Shown: positions 1 through 6,198 of the stretch, piece after piece | Numbering within the stretch: the first letter of the stretch is position 1 | Layout: every line of letters starts with the position of its first letter | Source of the DNA: an uncultured bacterium | GTDB taxonomy: Bacteria > Actinomycetota > Coriobacteriia > Coriobacteriales > Coriobacteriaceae | NCBI GenBank assembly: GCA_905215945.1 | Contig: CAJMRZ010000017.1 | Coordinates: 1-15,882, forward strand | DNA: 15,882 bases | Direction of reading: 5' to 3' | The notes under the pieces: generated by a model | Told to the model about the DNA's origin: nothing | The model's input: only the letters and a program-made list of their open reading frames with translations | Databases searched by the model: none | Program-made: the position numbers and the translations under genes

Positions 1-34
1 CCCGTATCCTATCGGATGCGGGCCCCTTTGCTTT
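1..34 (+). terminator. GC-rich hairpin, probable terminator, cut by the window edge
   Basis: Arms at 1-9 and 14-22 pair over 9 bp (one T-G wobble) around a TATC loop. They are followed by CCCCTTTGCTTT, a short T-rich run in the plus orientation. The CCCC after the 3' arm suggests that the stem continues into GGGG left of the window. It lies beyond the stop of the minus-strand VirD4-like gene, so it may end transcription from both sides. A near copy in inverted orientation is at 3496-3529. Confidence 0.5.
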
Positions 35-104
35 GCCGTAGTCCCGGGGCGCACGGCCTTTGTGGAACATCGCCGGGGCGCCGCGCGCCGCGAGAACCCT
101 GCGC

Positions 105-1409
105 CTAGATCTCGGTCTCCGCATGGCCTCGCTGCGCCTCGGGCAGCTCCCCGTAGAGCGGATGGTCTTCGAGCCTAAAGCGCTCGACCTGTTCGGGAGT
201 GCGACCGCGTACAAAGAGCCACGAGCGATCGATTGGCGTCGCCATGAGCGTGCTGGGCAGCGCGTCGGCGCGGTCGGAAAACACCCGGGCACTCTCGGGA
301 TCCTGGAACGCCAGCACCAGATGCGTGTCGCAGTTGCCCATGATGGAGCGTGCGCGTGCCTCGCCATAGAGCGCATCGAGCTGGTTGGTCGACTGCAGCA
401 GCAGCGTTGCCCAGATGTTGCGGCTTCGGATAATAGAGAGCACGTTGTCGATCTGGGGGATCTGCAGATTTGCGAAGTCATCGAGCATAAAGCGCACGGG
501 CACGGGCAGGCTGCCGTCGGGCTGCCTATCGGCCTCACGAATGAGGCCCATAAACGCCTGCGAAATAAAGAGGCCGGTCAGCGGATCGAGATTGCGGTCA
601 ATATCGCTCACGGTTACAAATAGGGCGCAGGGGGTGTGTCCCATGGAAGCGAAGTCCACCTGATGGCACTCACGATAGAGCTGTGCCGCACCGTCGAATC
701 CCAGACACATGACCTTTTCGGCAAGGATGCCGACGATGCTCGCGTGCATGCGCTCGGCATTTTGCGTAATGGCGTAGCGCCGCCATAGCGAGAGGGCATA
801 GCTTTGGGGGTCGATCGTGATCAGGTCGTCAAACAATCGACCCGTGGCACCGTCCTGCAGGTGCTCGATCAGCTTGATGACCGAGCTGATCGTCTGCTCG
901 TCGGCGGGTAGCTGTTCGGTGACGTAGGCGATAAGACACGACAGCAGGTTTGCCGCCGCATGATCCCAAAAAGGCTGGTTGTTGTCCTCGATGGGGCAGA
1001 TGGCCTTTGCCACCGAGAGGATGTCCTGCTGGTTGGGCCTGCCGTCCGCCTTGCGGCGAATGTGCCTCAGGGGGTTGTAGCCGCAGCGCTCGATGCCGGG
1101 CGCAAGGGCCGGGACGGTGTTGAGGTCGGCGAAGTTGAGGCATTGCACGCGGTAACCGTGGGCTGCCAGCACGGGTCCTACTTCGCGACAGAGCGTGCCT
1201 TTGGTGTCGAGCACGATGTAGCTTGCGTTCATTTGCAGCAGGTTGGGCTTGAGGACGTTTCGGGTCTTGCCGGCTCCCGAGGGGCCGATCACAAGTGCGT
1301 TGTTGTTGAGTCCCGTTTGGCGGGTGTCGCAGGAAAGCGTTCGATCCTTGGCGAGGATGGTGGACGATGCGGACTCAGATGCGGCGAGGCGGCTGGCGAG
1401 GTTAGACAT
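105..1409 (-). CDS. VirD4/TraG-like DNA-translocase ATPase without membrane anchor
   Basis: The 434-residue protein resembles type IV coupling proteins (VirD4/TraG, the form found in Gram-positive conjugative elements). These ATPases deliver DNA-protein substrates to a conjugation channel. Walker A GPSGAGKT is at about residues 42-49, and the family's YNPL segment follows at 111-114. Walker B is at about 306-311 and reads LDD where LDE is usual. The family's SRNI...LLLQS...QL...YG stretch is at about 329-349. Family members normally carry N-terminal membrane helices and reach about 600 residues. Here the ATPase core begins almost at once, with no hydrophobic segment. The start at 1409 is chosen because GGAGG lies 6 nt upstream and the frame further upstream, inside clpP, is low-complexity. 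It overlaps the clpP stop by 8 nt, which implies translational coupling. A soluble relative or a truncated remnant are both possible; the ATPase assignment is secure, the conjugation role is inferred. Confidence 0.85.
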   Translation of the reverse strand: MSNLASRLAASESASSTILAKDRTLSCDTRQTGLNNNALVIGPSGAGKTRNVLKPNLLQMNASYIVLDTKGTLCREVGPVLAAHGYRVQCLNFADLNTVPALAPGIERCGYNPLRHIRRKADGRPNQQDILSVAKAICPIEDNNQPFWDHAAANLLSCLIAYVTEQLPADEQTISSVIKLIEHLQDGATGRLFDDLITIDPQSYALSLWRRYAITQNAERMHASIVGILAEKVMCLGFDGAAQLYRECHQVDFASMGHTPCALFVTVSDIDRNLDPLTGLFISQAFMGLIREADRQPDGSLPVPVRFMLDDFANLQIPQIDNVLSIIRSRNIWATLLLQSTNQLDALYGEARARSIMGNCDTHLVLAFQDPESARVFSDRADALPSTLMATPIDRSWLFVRGRTPEQVERFRLEDHPLYGELPEAQRGHAETEI

Positions 1410-2019
1410 GGGCGACCTCCTTGGTGGTCGAGAGGATTTCGTGGGCAAAGCCGAGCTCGACGGCGCGCTCGGCCGAAAGGTAGGTGTCTTTTGCAGTGAG
1501 GGACTGGATGCGCTTGGGCGTGAGACCGCTGCGGTCCGAGAGGATTTGCGTGAGGGTCTTGCGGGTCTGCATGAGACGCCGGCTGGTTTCCTGTAGCGCA
1601 AGTGCCGAGCCGCCTGCCCCCTGGGGGATCAGCGGGTCGTGAATCATGAGCTCTGCATGGGGCGCCATACGGCGATCGTCGCCGCCCATAAAGATCACGG
1701 CACCCATGGACGCGGCGAATTCCAGACAAACGGTGCGGATGGGGCACGATGCGAGGCGCATGGCGTCATAGATCGCAAGACCCGATCGCACGCTTCCGCC
1801 GGCGCTGGCGACAAATATGGTGATGGGACGGCTGGGGTCGGTGGCATCGAGCAGGCGGATCTGCTGGCATAGGTCGTGAGCCATCGGGGTTTCGATGTTT
1901 CCCATGACGGAGAGCTCGCGACGGGCGAGCATCTCATCGTAAATGCTGGTGAGCGTGATACCTCGGGCGGATTCACGCATGGTGAGGGGGCTGATGATGG
2001 GGGAATGATTGGTGTCCAT
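1402..2019 (-). CDS. clpP: ClpP-type serine protease in a VirD4 operon
   Basis: The 205-residue protein aligns along its length with ClpP (usual length about 195-210 residues), the barrel-forming peptidase that degrades substrates fed by a Clp ATPase. The nucleophile is Ser104 in AASMGA, the catalytic His127 lies in MIHDPL, and Asp178 in KDTYLSA, so the triad is intact. The oxyanion-strand GGSV motif is at 74-77 and the family's GLAIYDAM at 80-87. AAAGGAG stands about 7 nt before the ATG. No ClpX or ClpC partner is in the window. It lies between an unknown gene (64-nt gap) and the VirD4-like gene (8-nt overlap), so it is probably an accessory paralogue rather than the housekeeping copy. A maturation protease for a mobile element is an alternative that the sequence does not exclude. 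Confidence 0.88.
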   Translation of the reverse strand: MDTNHSPIISPLTMRESARGITLTSIYDEMLARRELSVMGNIETPMAHDLCQQIRLLDATDPSRPITIFVASAGGSVRSGLAIYDAMRLASCPIRTVCLEFAASMGAVIFMGGDDRRMAPHAELMIHDPLIPQGAGGSALALQETSRRLMQTRKTLTQILSDRSGLTPKRIQSLTAKDTYLSAERAVELGFAHEILSTTKEVAHV

Positions 2020-2082
2020 GAGGACTCCTTTCTGTTGGTGGTGTTGTGGAATAGAGTCGCTGCCCGCGGAGGGGCTGGCGGG

Positions 2083-2973
2083 CTACAGGGTTCGTCCGAG
2101 CCTGAGATCGAGCTCGGTTGTGGGGCAGGCTGCCTGTCCGTGCGGCTCGCAAGCGCCAAGGGCTCCAAAGCGATGGAGCGTTGCGACGGGCGTGGTGTAG
2201 GCGAGCCGCAGCTGATGCTCGATAGGGGCACATCCGTCATTTTTGTAATGAGCCGCGTAGTACTGCGCGATGCTGGCGTTCATCTCGCTGCCATTGCGAT
2301 GGCGCTCAAACTGGCGTCTGCAGGTCTCGATGATCTTTGCTACCGACTTGGGTGCCGTCGCGGGAACAAGGGCGAGATAGCCCTCAAATAGCTCGTTGAT
2401 GCTCAGGAGGCACAGCAGGTCGATCAGCGTCCTTATGGCTGTTCCCCCGGCAGAATAGTGCGCGGTCATGCGGTTATATCGGTTGCGGTCGACGATGGCC
2501 GCATGGGGTCTTGGAGTTTTCTGCCCCGTGGTCCCGGGCTTTTGCCGCGCCTGTGTATTGAGCTCGACGTTGCAGCGCTTGAGGCCGTCCAACGGAAGGA
2601 ACAGTGCGGTGCGCAGGGTGTTCCGCTTGCTTTCGAGTTCATGGCGCTCGTCGGGTTCCCATTCGAGCTTGAGTTTCGTGTCGAGCGCCGTAAGCATATG
2701 GGCTAGGCAGCCTACGGTAAGAACGTACGAATCGTTGTCGCGTTTTGGGGCATAGGGGTCTGTCAGCTTGCGAATGTCGGGGTCGCCCATGATCTTTGTG
2801 CAGCGCTTCAGCAGTTGAGGGTGGTCGGCCAAGATCGTCGCGAGCGGTAGCGACGCGTAGTTCTTGATGGTCGCGGCGGCAAAGGCGGCGTCATATTCGT
2901 TTGCATATGCTCGCTCAATGCGGGCATCCAGAATGCTTTTCTTATCGCCGTCTTCAGCGTGGTGGTTTGTCAT
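2083..2973 (-). CDS. Hypothetical 296-aa protein, first gene of the ClpP-VirD4 operon
   Basis: I do not recognise a family. The start at 2973 is chosen because GGAG lies about 5 nt upstream of the ATG. The open frame continues further upstream only through a His/Gln-rich repetitive stretch that looks untranslated. The product is soluble, charged and mostly alpha-helical in character. It has an acidic/His N terminus, an Arg/Lys-rich middle (about residues 100-160), a Leu-rich helix around 171-190 and several Cys residues scattered toward the C terminus without a clear zinc motif. No signal peptide or membrane segment is visible. Being first in the operon it may be a substrate, adaptor or DNA-binding partner of the ClpP or VirD4-like proteins, but that is only inference from position. 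Confidence 0.75.
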   Translation of the reverse strand: MTNHHAEDGDKKSILDARIERAYANEYDAAFAAATIKNYASLPLATILADHPQLLKRCTKIMGDPDIRKLTDPYAPKRDNDSYVLTVGCLAHMLTALDTKLKLEWEPDERHELESKRNTLRTALFLPLDGLKRCNVELNTQARQKPGTTGQKTPRPHAAIVDRNRYNRMTAHYSAGGTAIRTLIDLLCLLSINELFEGYLALVPATAPKSVAKIIETCRRQFERHRNGSEMNASIAQYYAAHYKNDGCAPIEHQLRLAYTTPVATLHRFGALGACEPHGQAACPTTELDLRLGRTL

Positions 2974-3006
2974 AGCTTCTCCAATCGGTTGATGTTCGTG
3001 CTGTTT

Positions 3007-3060
3007 GTTGATGTGTTGGTTGTCGTGAGTGATGTGCTTGCCGTGGGTGATGTGCTGACG
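3007..3060 (+). repeat. Short tandem repeat (18-bp unit) in the operon leader
   Basis: Two adjacent 18-mers at 3025-3042 and 3043-3060 share GTGAGTGATGTGCTTGCC with four differences. A degenerate third unit precedes them from about 3007, carrying GATGTG with a 15-nt offset. The array lies 34 nt upstream of the first gene of the minus-strand operon, in its presumed leader. It encodes the His-rich stretch that appears if the frame is read upstream of the chosen start. Confidence 0.5.
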
Positions 3061-3289
3061 TTGGGGTGCTATGCGGTTTTCAATGAGCCCGTGAGGCAGT
3101 TGCTGCAGGGGCGGGATGGAACGGCCCATGCAAGGCGGAAGGCATCGTGCTCAAAATCGAGACAGCAATGCCCTGGGTGCCTCACATGTGGCAGTTACCT
3201 CATTAAGTTGTCATTGCGTTTGGGGTTGTACTTTGCCGATCTTCTTTCTCTTACACGCTGAAAACTGAAACTGAATATGCTCGATCTAC

Positions 3290-3347
3290 TTAAAACCGCA
3301 ACGGCGGTCTTTTATCAACTTATATGTCGGAACGCGTCTTTGCAAGT
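3290..3347 (-). promoter_or_regulatory. Possible promoter region of the minus-strand operon
   Basis: On the minus strand TATAAG (3319-3324) is a good -10 match, but its best upstream partner, TTGCAA (3340-3345), is only 15 nt away. An alternative pair is TTGCGG (3297-3302) with CATATT (3274-3279), 17 nt apart. The stretch is clearly AT-richer than the genes around it, as expected for a promoter. Neither pair is decisive. No ORF is credible between 2974 and 3745; besides this region the stretch holds the tandem repeat, the possible small RNA and the palindromes listed separately. Confidence 0.3.
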
Positions 3348-3401
3348 ACTTTTTTGTCTTTGTTTCAAATGGGGTGGTTTTGCAACCGTCATACGCGCGC
3401 T

Positions 3402-3430
3402 GTGCGAACGTGCCCCGGCTCGGATAAGAT
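3402..3430 (+). promoter_or_regulatory. Weak candidate promoter for a small RNA
   Basis: TAAGAT (3425-3430) is a good -10 hexamer, with GTGCGA (3402-3407) 17 nt upstream as a poor -35 (3 of 6 matches). It would start a plus-strand transcript near 3437 that ends at the hairpin 70 nt further on. The -10 is the only convincing part. Confidence 0.25.
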
Positions 3431-3436
3431 AGTGCG

Positions 3437-3535
3437 ATCGAGTTCTACCGCGCTCGCCGCAAGTAGTCTTTGTTGCTGAGATAGGTCATGGCCGAAAGGG
3501 GCCCGCATCCCAACAGATACGGGCCCCTTGCTATT
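3437..3535 (+). ncRNA. Candidate small RNA or attenuated leader (unrecognised)
   Basis: A transcript from the candidate promoter would run about 100 nt to the hairpin at 3496-3529. I do not recognise it as tRNA, tmRNA, SRP RNA, RNase P or 6S RNA. A 15-codon reading frame beginning with GTG at 3432 and ending in two Cys codons and TGA at 3477-3479 lies inside, but it has no ribosome binding site. It is reported only because the stretch combines a -10, a terminator-like hairpin and no other explanation. Confidence 0.2.
3496..3534. terminator. GC-rich hairpin, probable bidirectional terminator
   Basis: Arms 3496-3509 and 3516-3529 form a 14-bp stem around a 6-nt loop. One position is C-A on the plus strand but a G-T wobble on the minus strand, so the minus-strand form is the better hairpin. 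It is followed by TTGCTATTT on the plus side and begins with A-rich sequence, giving short T tails in both directions. The stem sequence is nearly that of the hairpin at 1-26, in opposite orientation. Confidence 0.5.
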
Positions 3536-3563
3536 TAAATGGGCATGAGGGTGTATTGAGGGG

Positions 3564-3585
3564 GGATGCCTTGCTGTCGGCATCC
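3564..3585 (+). repeat. Perfect 7-bp hairpin GGATGCC/GGCATCC
   Basis: Arms at 3564-3570 and 3579-3585 pair perfectly around an 8-nt loop. There is no T tract, so it is not an intrinsic terminator. It is the first of three inverted repeats between the upstream hairpin and deoC. It could be an operator or leader structure; the function is unknown. Confidence 0.35.
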
Positions 3586-3606
3586 GCATGCGGTGCCATT
3601 CGCTGT

Positions 3607-3626
3607 CCGTAAATATACGTTTACGG
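3607..3626. promoter_or_regulatory. Palindrome CCGTAAA-N6-TTTACGG, candidate operator of deoC
   Basis: The 20-bp inverted repeat has perfect 7-bp arms and a 6-nt AT-rich centre, the size and symmetry of a repressor half-site pair (LacI-, GntR- or DeoR-like factors bind sites of this form). It lies 120 nt upstream of the deoC start in otherwise non-coding DNA. No regulator gene is adjacent, so the binding protein cannot be named. Confidence 0.4.
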
Positions 3627-3687
3627 CTAATTTCATACCACTTGTCGGAATGCGGACGCTGTCCTTGCATGCCGGGCGTACATTGAA

Positions 3688-3711
3688 CGTGGTTTTTCGC
3701 GTGAAACCACG
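3688..3711. promoter_or_regulatory. Perfect 8-bp inverted repeat in the deoC leader
   Basis: CGTGGTTT (3688-3695) and AAACCACG (3704-3711) pair perfectly around an 8-nt loop, 34 nt upstream of the deoC ATG. It can be a second operator or an mRNA stem-loop just ahead of the ribosome binding site at 3733-3739. It lacks a following T run, so it is not a simple terminator. Confidence 0.4.
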
Positions 3712-3745
3712 AATCGGTTGTCAGCCCCGAACAAGGAGGCCCAGC

Positions 3746-4420
3746 ATGACGCTTGCCAAACCCATCAATAAATACATCGACTATATCGATGCCCCCGAGG
3801 ACACGTTTGAGCAGTATGTCGAGAAGGCGTTAAAGTACAACTTTCGCTGCGTATTTGCGAACCTGCAGGAGTACGAGACGGGCCGCGCCATGCTCGAGGA
3901 CTCTGACATCATCCTTGCCGGCGCTATCGACTTTCCCCAGGGCACTATGACGCTTGAGGAGAAGCTTGCGAGGTTTGAGGAATACGCTGCGTGTGGCTTT
4001 ACCGAGATTGACTACGTTTTGAATCAGGAGTCGGTTGAGAACCGCGATTTTGATGCCATCGAGCGCGAGATGACTACCATTGCTGATTTTTGTCGCGCGC
4101 ATGGCATCACTGACAAGGTAATCGTCGAGATGTGCAAGCTGGACGGCGACGACGCCGCCAAGCGCCGTGTATGCGAGATCGCGCTGGAGGCCAAGCCGGG
4201 ATTCCTTAAGACATCGACTGGCAGAAGCTTTGGCGGTGCTAAGCTCGAGGACGTGCGGCTGATGCACGAGGTGCTCGGCGATGCCGTGGCAATCAAGGCG
4301 GCGGGCGGTATCCATAATTACGAAGAGGCTTGCGCATTCATCGAGGCCGGCGCCAGCGCGTTAGGTGCATCGGCGGGCATCGCGATCGTCGAGGGCACAC
4401 CGACGGATGAGCGTCGCTAG
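3746..4420 (+). CDS. deoC: Deoxyribose-phosphate aldolase
   Basis: This cytosolic class I aldolase (EC 4.1.2.4) cleaves 2-deoxyribose 5-phosphate to glyceraldehyde 3-phosphate and acetaldehyde in deoxynucleoside breakdown. The 224-residue length is typical. The Schiff-base lysine is Lys155 in FLKTSTG, the second active-site lysine Lys184 in IKAAGGI, and Asp89 in EIDYVLN takes the place of the proton-relay Asp. The phosphate-binding end reads GASAG where GTSSG or GASSG is more usual. The start at 3746 is set by AAGGAGG 6 nt upstream; the frame stays open upstream but is unlike a protein. Two inverted repeats in the leader suggest control by an unlinked repressor. No deoA, deoB or deoD partner is in the window, and no terminator is obvious before the next gene. 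Confidence 0.93.
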   Translation: MTLAKPINKYIDYIDAPEDTFEQYVEKALKYNFRCVFANLQEYETGRAMLEDSDIILAGAIDFPQGTMTLEEKLARFEEYAACGFTEIDYVLNQESVENRDFDAIEREMTTIADFCRAHGITDKVIVEMCKLDGDDAAKRRVCEIALEAKPGFLKTSTGRSFGGAKLEDVRLMHEVLGDAVAIKAAGGIHNYEEACAFIEAGASALGASAGIAIVEGTPTDERR

Positions 4421-4569
4421 CAGACGTATTTGACCTGAGCGATAAAGCTTCACGACCACACGCCGTTCATGTTCGGGACAATATGACATTTTTCCCGTTG
4501 TAAACGGAGTCGCGATGGGTGTTCTGTATGATGGCTCAGACAAGGTTGTTCAATGACAGGGAGGCATAT

Positions 4570-5412
4570 ATGGCAATCAAAGCCATCGCGATGGATATCG
4601 ACGGTACGCTCACCAACGATCAGAAAGTGATTAGCCCGCGTACGCGCGAGAAGCTGCTCGCGGCGCAGGAGTCGGGCATTAAGCTCATTTTGGCTTCGGG
4701 CCGTCCCGCATGGGGGCTGCACGCCTTGGCGCAAGAGCTCGACCTTCAAAACCATGACGGTCTGCTGGTGGCCTTTAACGGCGCACACGTCGTCGATGCC
4801 CAGACCGACGAGGTGCTGTTCGATCAGGCTATGCCTGCCGACGAATTGCATCGCCTGATTGATCACCTGCGTAATTTTGACGTGATCCCTATGATTTCGC
4901 TCGGTCGCGATTTGCACGTCGAGGACTCGTACCATTGCATGATCACGCTGCCTGACGGCTCGCAGAAGAATATCGTCAAGTATGAGCGCGACGCGTGCGA
5001 TCTTAAGATTCGCGAGGTGGAGAGCCTGCATGAGGTCGCTGATGCTTATCCCGTGGACAAGCTGCTGACGGCGGGCGATCCGGCCTACCTGCAGGCGCAT
5101 TACGAGGAGATGTATGCGCCCTTTAAGCAGACGCTTTCGGGCATGTTTACGGCCGACTGGTACTTTGAGTACACGGCGCCCGGTATCGACAAGGCCCGCG
5201 CACTCGAGGGTGCCCTGCCCAAGCTCGGCATCGATGCCAGTGAGGTCGTATCGTTTGGCGACGGCCAGAACGACAAGTCCATGATTGAGTGGGCCGGCAC
5301 CGGTGTTGCCATGGGTAACGCCGTCGAAGAGGTTAAGGCTGTAGCCCAGATGGTGACCGCCGATAACAACGAAGATGGCATTGCGGTGACGCTGGATAAG
5401 CTGCTGGGTTAG
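4570..5412 (+). CDS. Cof-type HAD phosphatase, YidA-like
   Basis: The 280-residue protein is a haloacid-dehalogenase hydrolase of the Cof/IIB class, whose members dephosphorylate sugar phosphates and similar small metabolites in the cytoplasm. Motif I is DIDGTLTN, with Asp9 as nucleophile and Asp11 as acid/base. Motif II is LASGRP (Ser43), motif III includes Lys208, and motif IV is FGDGQNDKSM (about 229-238), binding magnesium. The long middle section (about 85-195) is the C2 cap that sets the substrate. The N terminus and the AGTGVAMGNA end resemble E. coli YidA most, but substrate assignment from sequence is unreliable. GGGAGG stands about 6 nt before the ATG at 4570. The 149-nt gap after deoC holds no clear promoter or terminator, so read-through from deoC is possible. 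Confidence 0.88.
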   Translation: MAIKAIAMDIDGTLTNDQKVISPRTREKLLAAQESGIKLILASGRPAWGLHALAQELDLQNHDGLLVAFNGAHVVDAQTDEVLFDQAMPADELHRLIDHLRNFDVIPMISLGRDLHVEDSYHCMITLPDGSQKNIVKYERDACDLKIREVESLHEVADAYPVDKLLTAGDPAYLQAHYEEMYAPFKQTLSGMFTADWYFEYTAPGIDKARALEGALPKLGIDASEVVSFGDGQNDKSMIEWAGTGVAMGNAVEEVKAVAQMVTADNNEDGIAVTLDKLLG

Positions 5413-5435
5413 AATCGCCGATTAATGCATGGCTC

Positions 5436-5461
5436 GGGCGCCTGCTTGCGGGCGTCCTTTT
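5436..5461 (+). terminator. Intrinsic terminator between the two HAD genes
   Basis: Arms 5436-5445 and 5448-5457 form a GC-rich stem (two G-T wobbles) with a tight loop, followed by TTTT at 5458-5461. The next gene's AGGGAGG starts within a few bases of the T run, so transcription of that gene must rely on read-through or on a promoter inside the upstream gene. It may act as an attenuator. Confidence 0.7.
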
Positions 5462-5476
5462 GTTAGGGAGGGTGCC

Positions 5477-6136
5477 GTGTCCGCATTTCCGTTCGACGCC
5501 GTTATCTTTGACATGGACGGCGTCATTGTCGATACCGAGTATTACTACTTGGGCGAGACTGCCGCGTTTGCCAAGGAGCTTGGGCTTAATCTGACTCAAG
5601 AGGAGTTGAATGGGCAGGTCGGTACTTCGCATCAGTTCTTCCTGCATATGCTGGTCGATTGGTTTGAGCGCGCCGGTAAGGGGCACTTCACTGGCGAGGA
5701 AGCGTTGGCCCGTTGGGACGAGTGGGCGCATAAGCGTCCGCGTGACTATCAGGCTTTGATTAACCCAGGCGCCGTGGATACGATTCGAGAGCTGCCGCGC
5801 CGTGGCGTTCGCGTGGCGCTTGCCAGCTCGTCTCCCATGGTTAGCATCGAGGAAGTGCTCAACGCATGCGGGCTGTCGGATGCCTTTGAGTATGTGGTGA
5901 GCGGCGAGCAGTTTAAGGAGAGCAAACCCGAGCCCGACATCTACCTGCATGCGCTGGACCTGCTGGGGCTGCCCGCGAATCGCTGCTGCTGCGTTGAGGA
6001 TTCCGTTCCGGGCATTACCGCGGGTAAGCGAGCCGGCCTGACGGTTATTGCCAAGCGCGAGGAGCGCTTTGGCTTTAGCCAGGATGCCGCGGACAAGATT
6101 ATCGACCAGCTGCCGGAGCTGCTGGAACTCGCGTAG
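5477..6136 (+). CDS. HAD-IA phosphatase / beta-phosphoglucomutase-like protein
   Basis: This 219-residue HAD protein has an alpha-helical cap inserted after motif I, as in beta-phosphoglucomutase and the small sugar-phosphate phosphatases. Motif I is FDMDGVIVDTE (Asp12, Asp14), motif II ASSSP (Ser118), motif III has Lys150 in ESKPEPD, and motif IV is VEDSVPGI (Glu174, Asp175). An unusual CCC run precedes motif IV. The GTG at 5477 is chosen as start because AGGGAGG ends about 4 nt before it and the frame upstream runs through the terminator hairpin. Phosphatase and mutase cannot be separated by these motifs. It lies 62 nt before the PfkB kinase, probably in the same transcript, which hints at a shared sugar-phosphate pathway. 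Confidence 0.85.
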   Translation: MSAFPFDAVIFDMDGVIVDTEYYYLGETAAFAKELGLNLTQEELNGQVGTSHQFFLHMLVDWFERAGKGHFTGEEALARWDEWAHKRPRDYQALINPGAVDTIRELPRRGVRVALASSSPMVSIEEVLNACGLSDAFEYVVSGEQFKESKPEPDIYLHALDLLGLPANRCCCVEDSVPGITAGKRAGLTVIAKREERFGFSQDAADKIIDQLPELLELA

Positions 6137-6198
6137 ATTCTGGGCGGTACTGCTGTCACAACAGTGGTTCCGTTGGCATAAGAGAGAGGGGCGGCGTC

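Noticed and set aside
60..623. Plus-strand frame at the left end
   Set aside because: It is antisense to the conserved C-terminal half of the VirD4-like ATPase.
1410..1601. 64-residue N-terminal extension of the VirD4-like protein
   Set aside because: It lies wholly inside clpP in another frame, is Ser/Pro/Arg low-complexity, and the ATG at 1409 has GGAGG at a good distance.
3007..3060. A CRISPR array
   Set aside because: The repeat units are adjacent with no spacers and only two to three degenerate copies exist; no cas gene is present.
2974..3129. 52-residue upstream extension of the 296-aa protein
   Set aside because: It is a His/Gln-rich translation of the tandem repeat; the ATG at 2973 has its own GGAG.
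3380..3500. A tRNA or known structural RNA in the gene-free stretch
   Set aside because: No cloverleaf, CCA end, or conserved tmRNA, SRP RNA or RNase P core could be found by eye.
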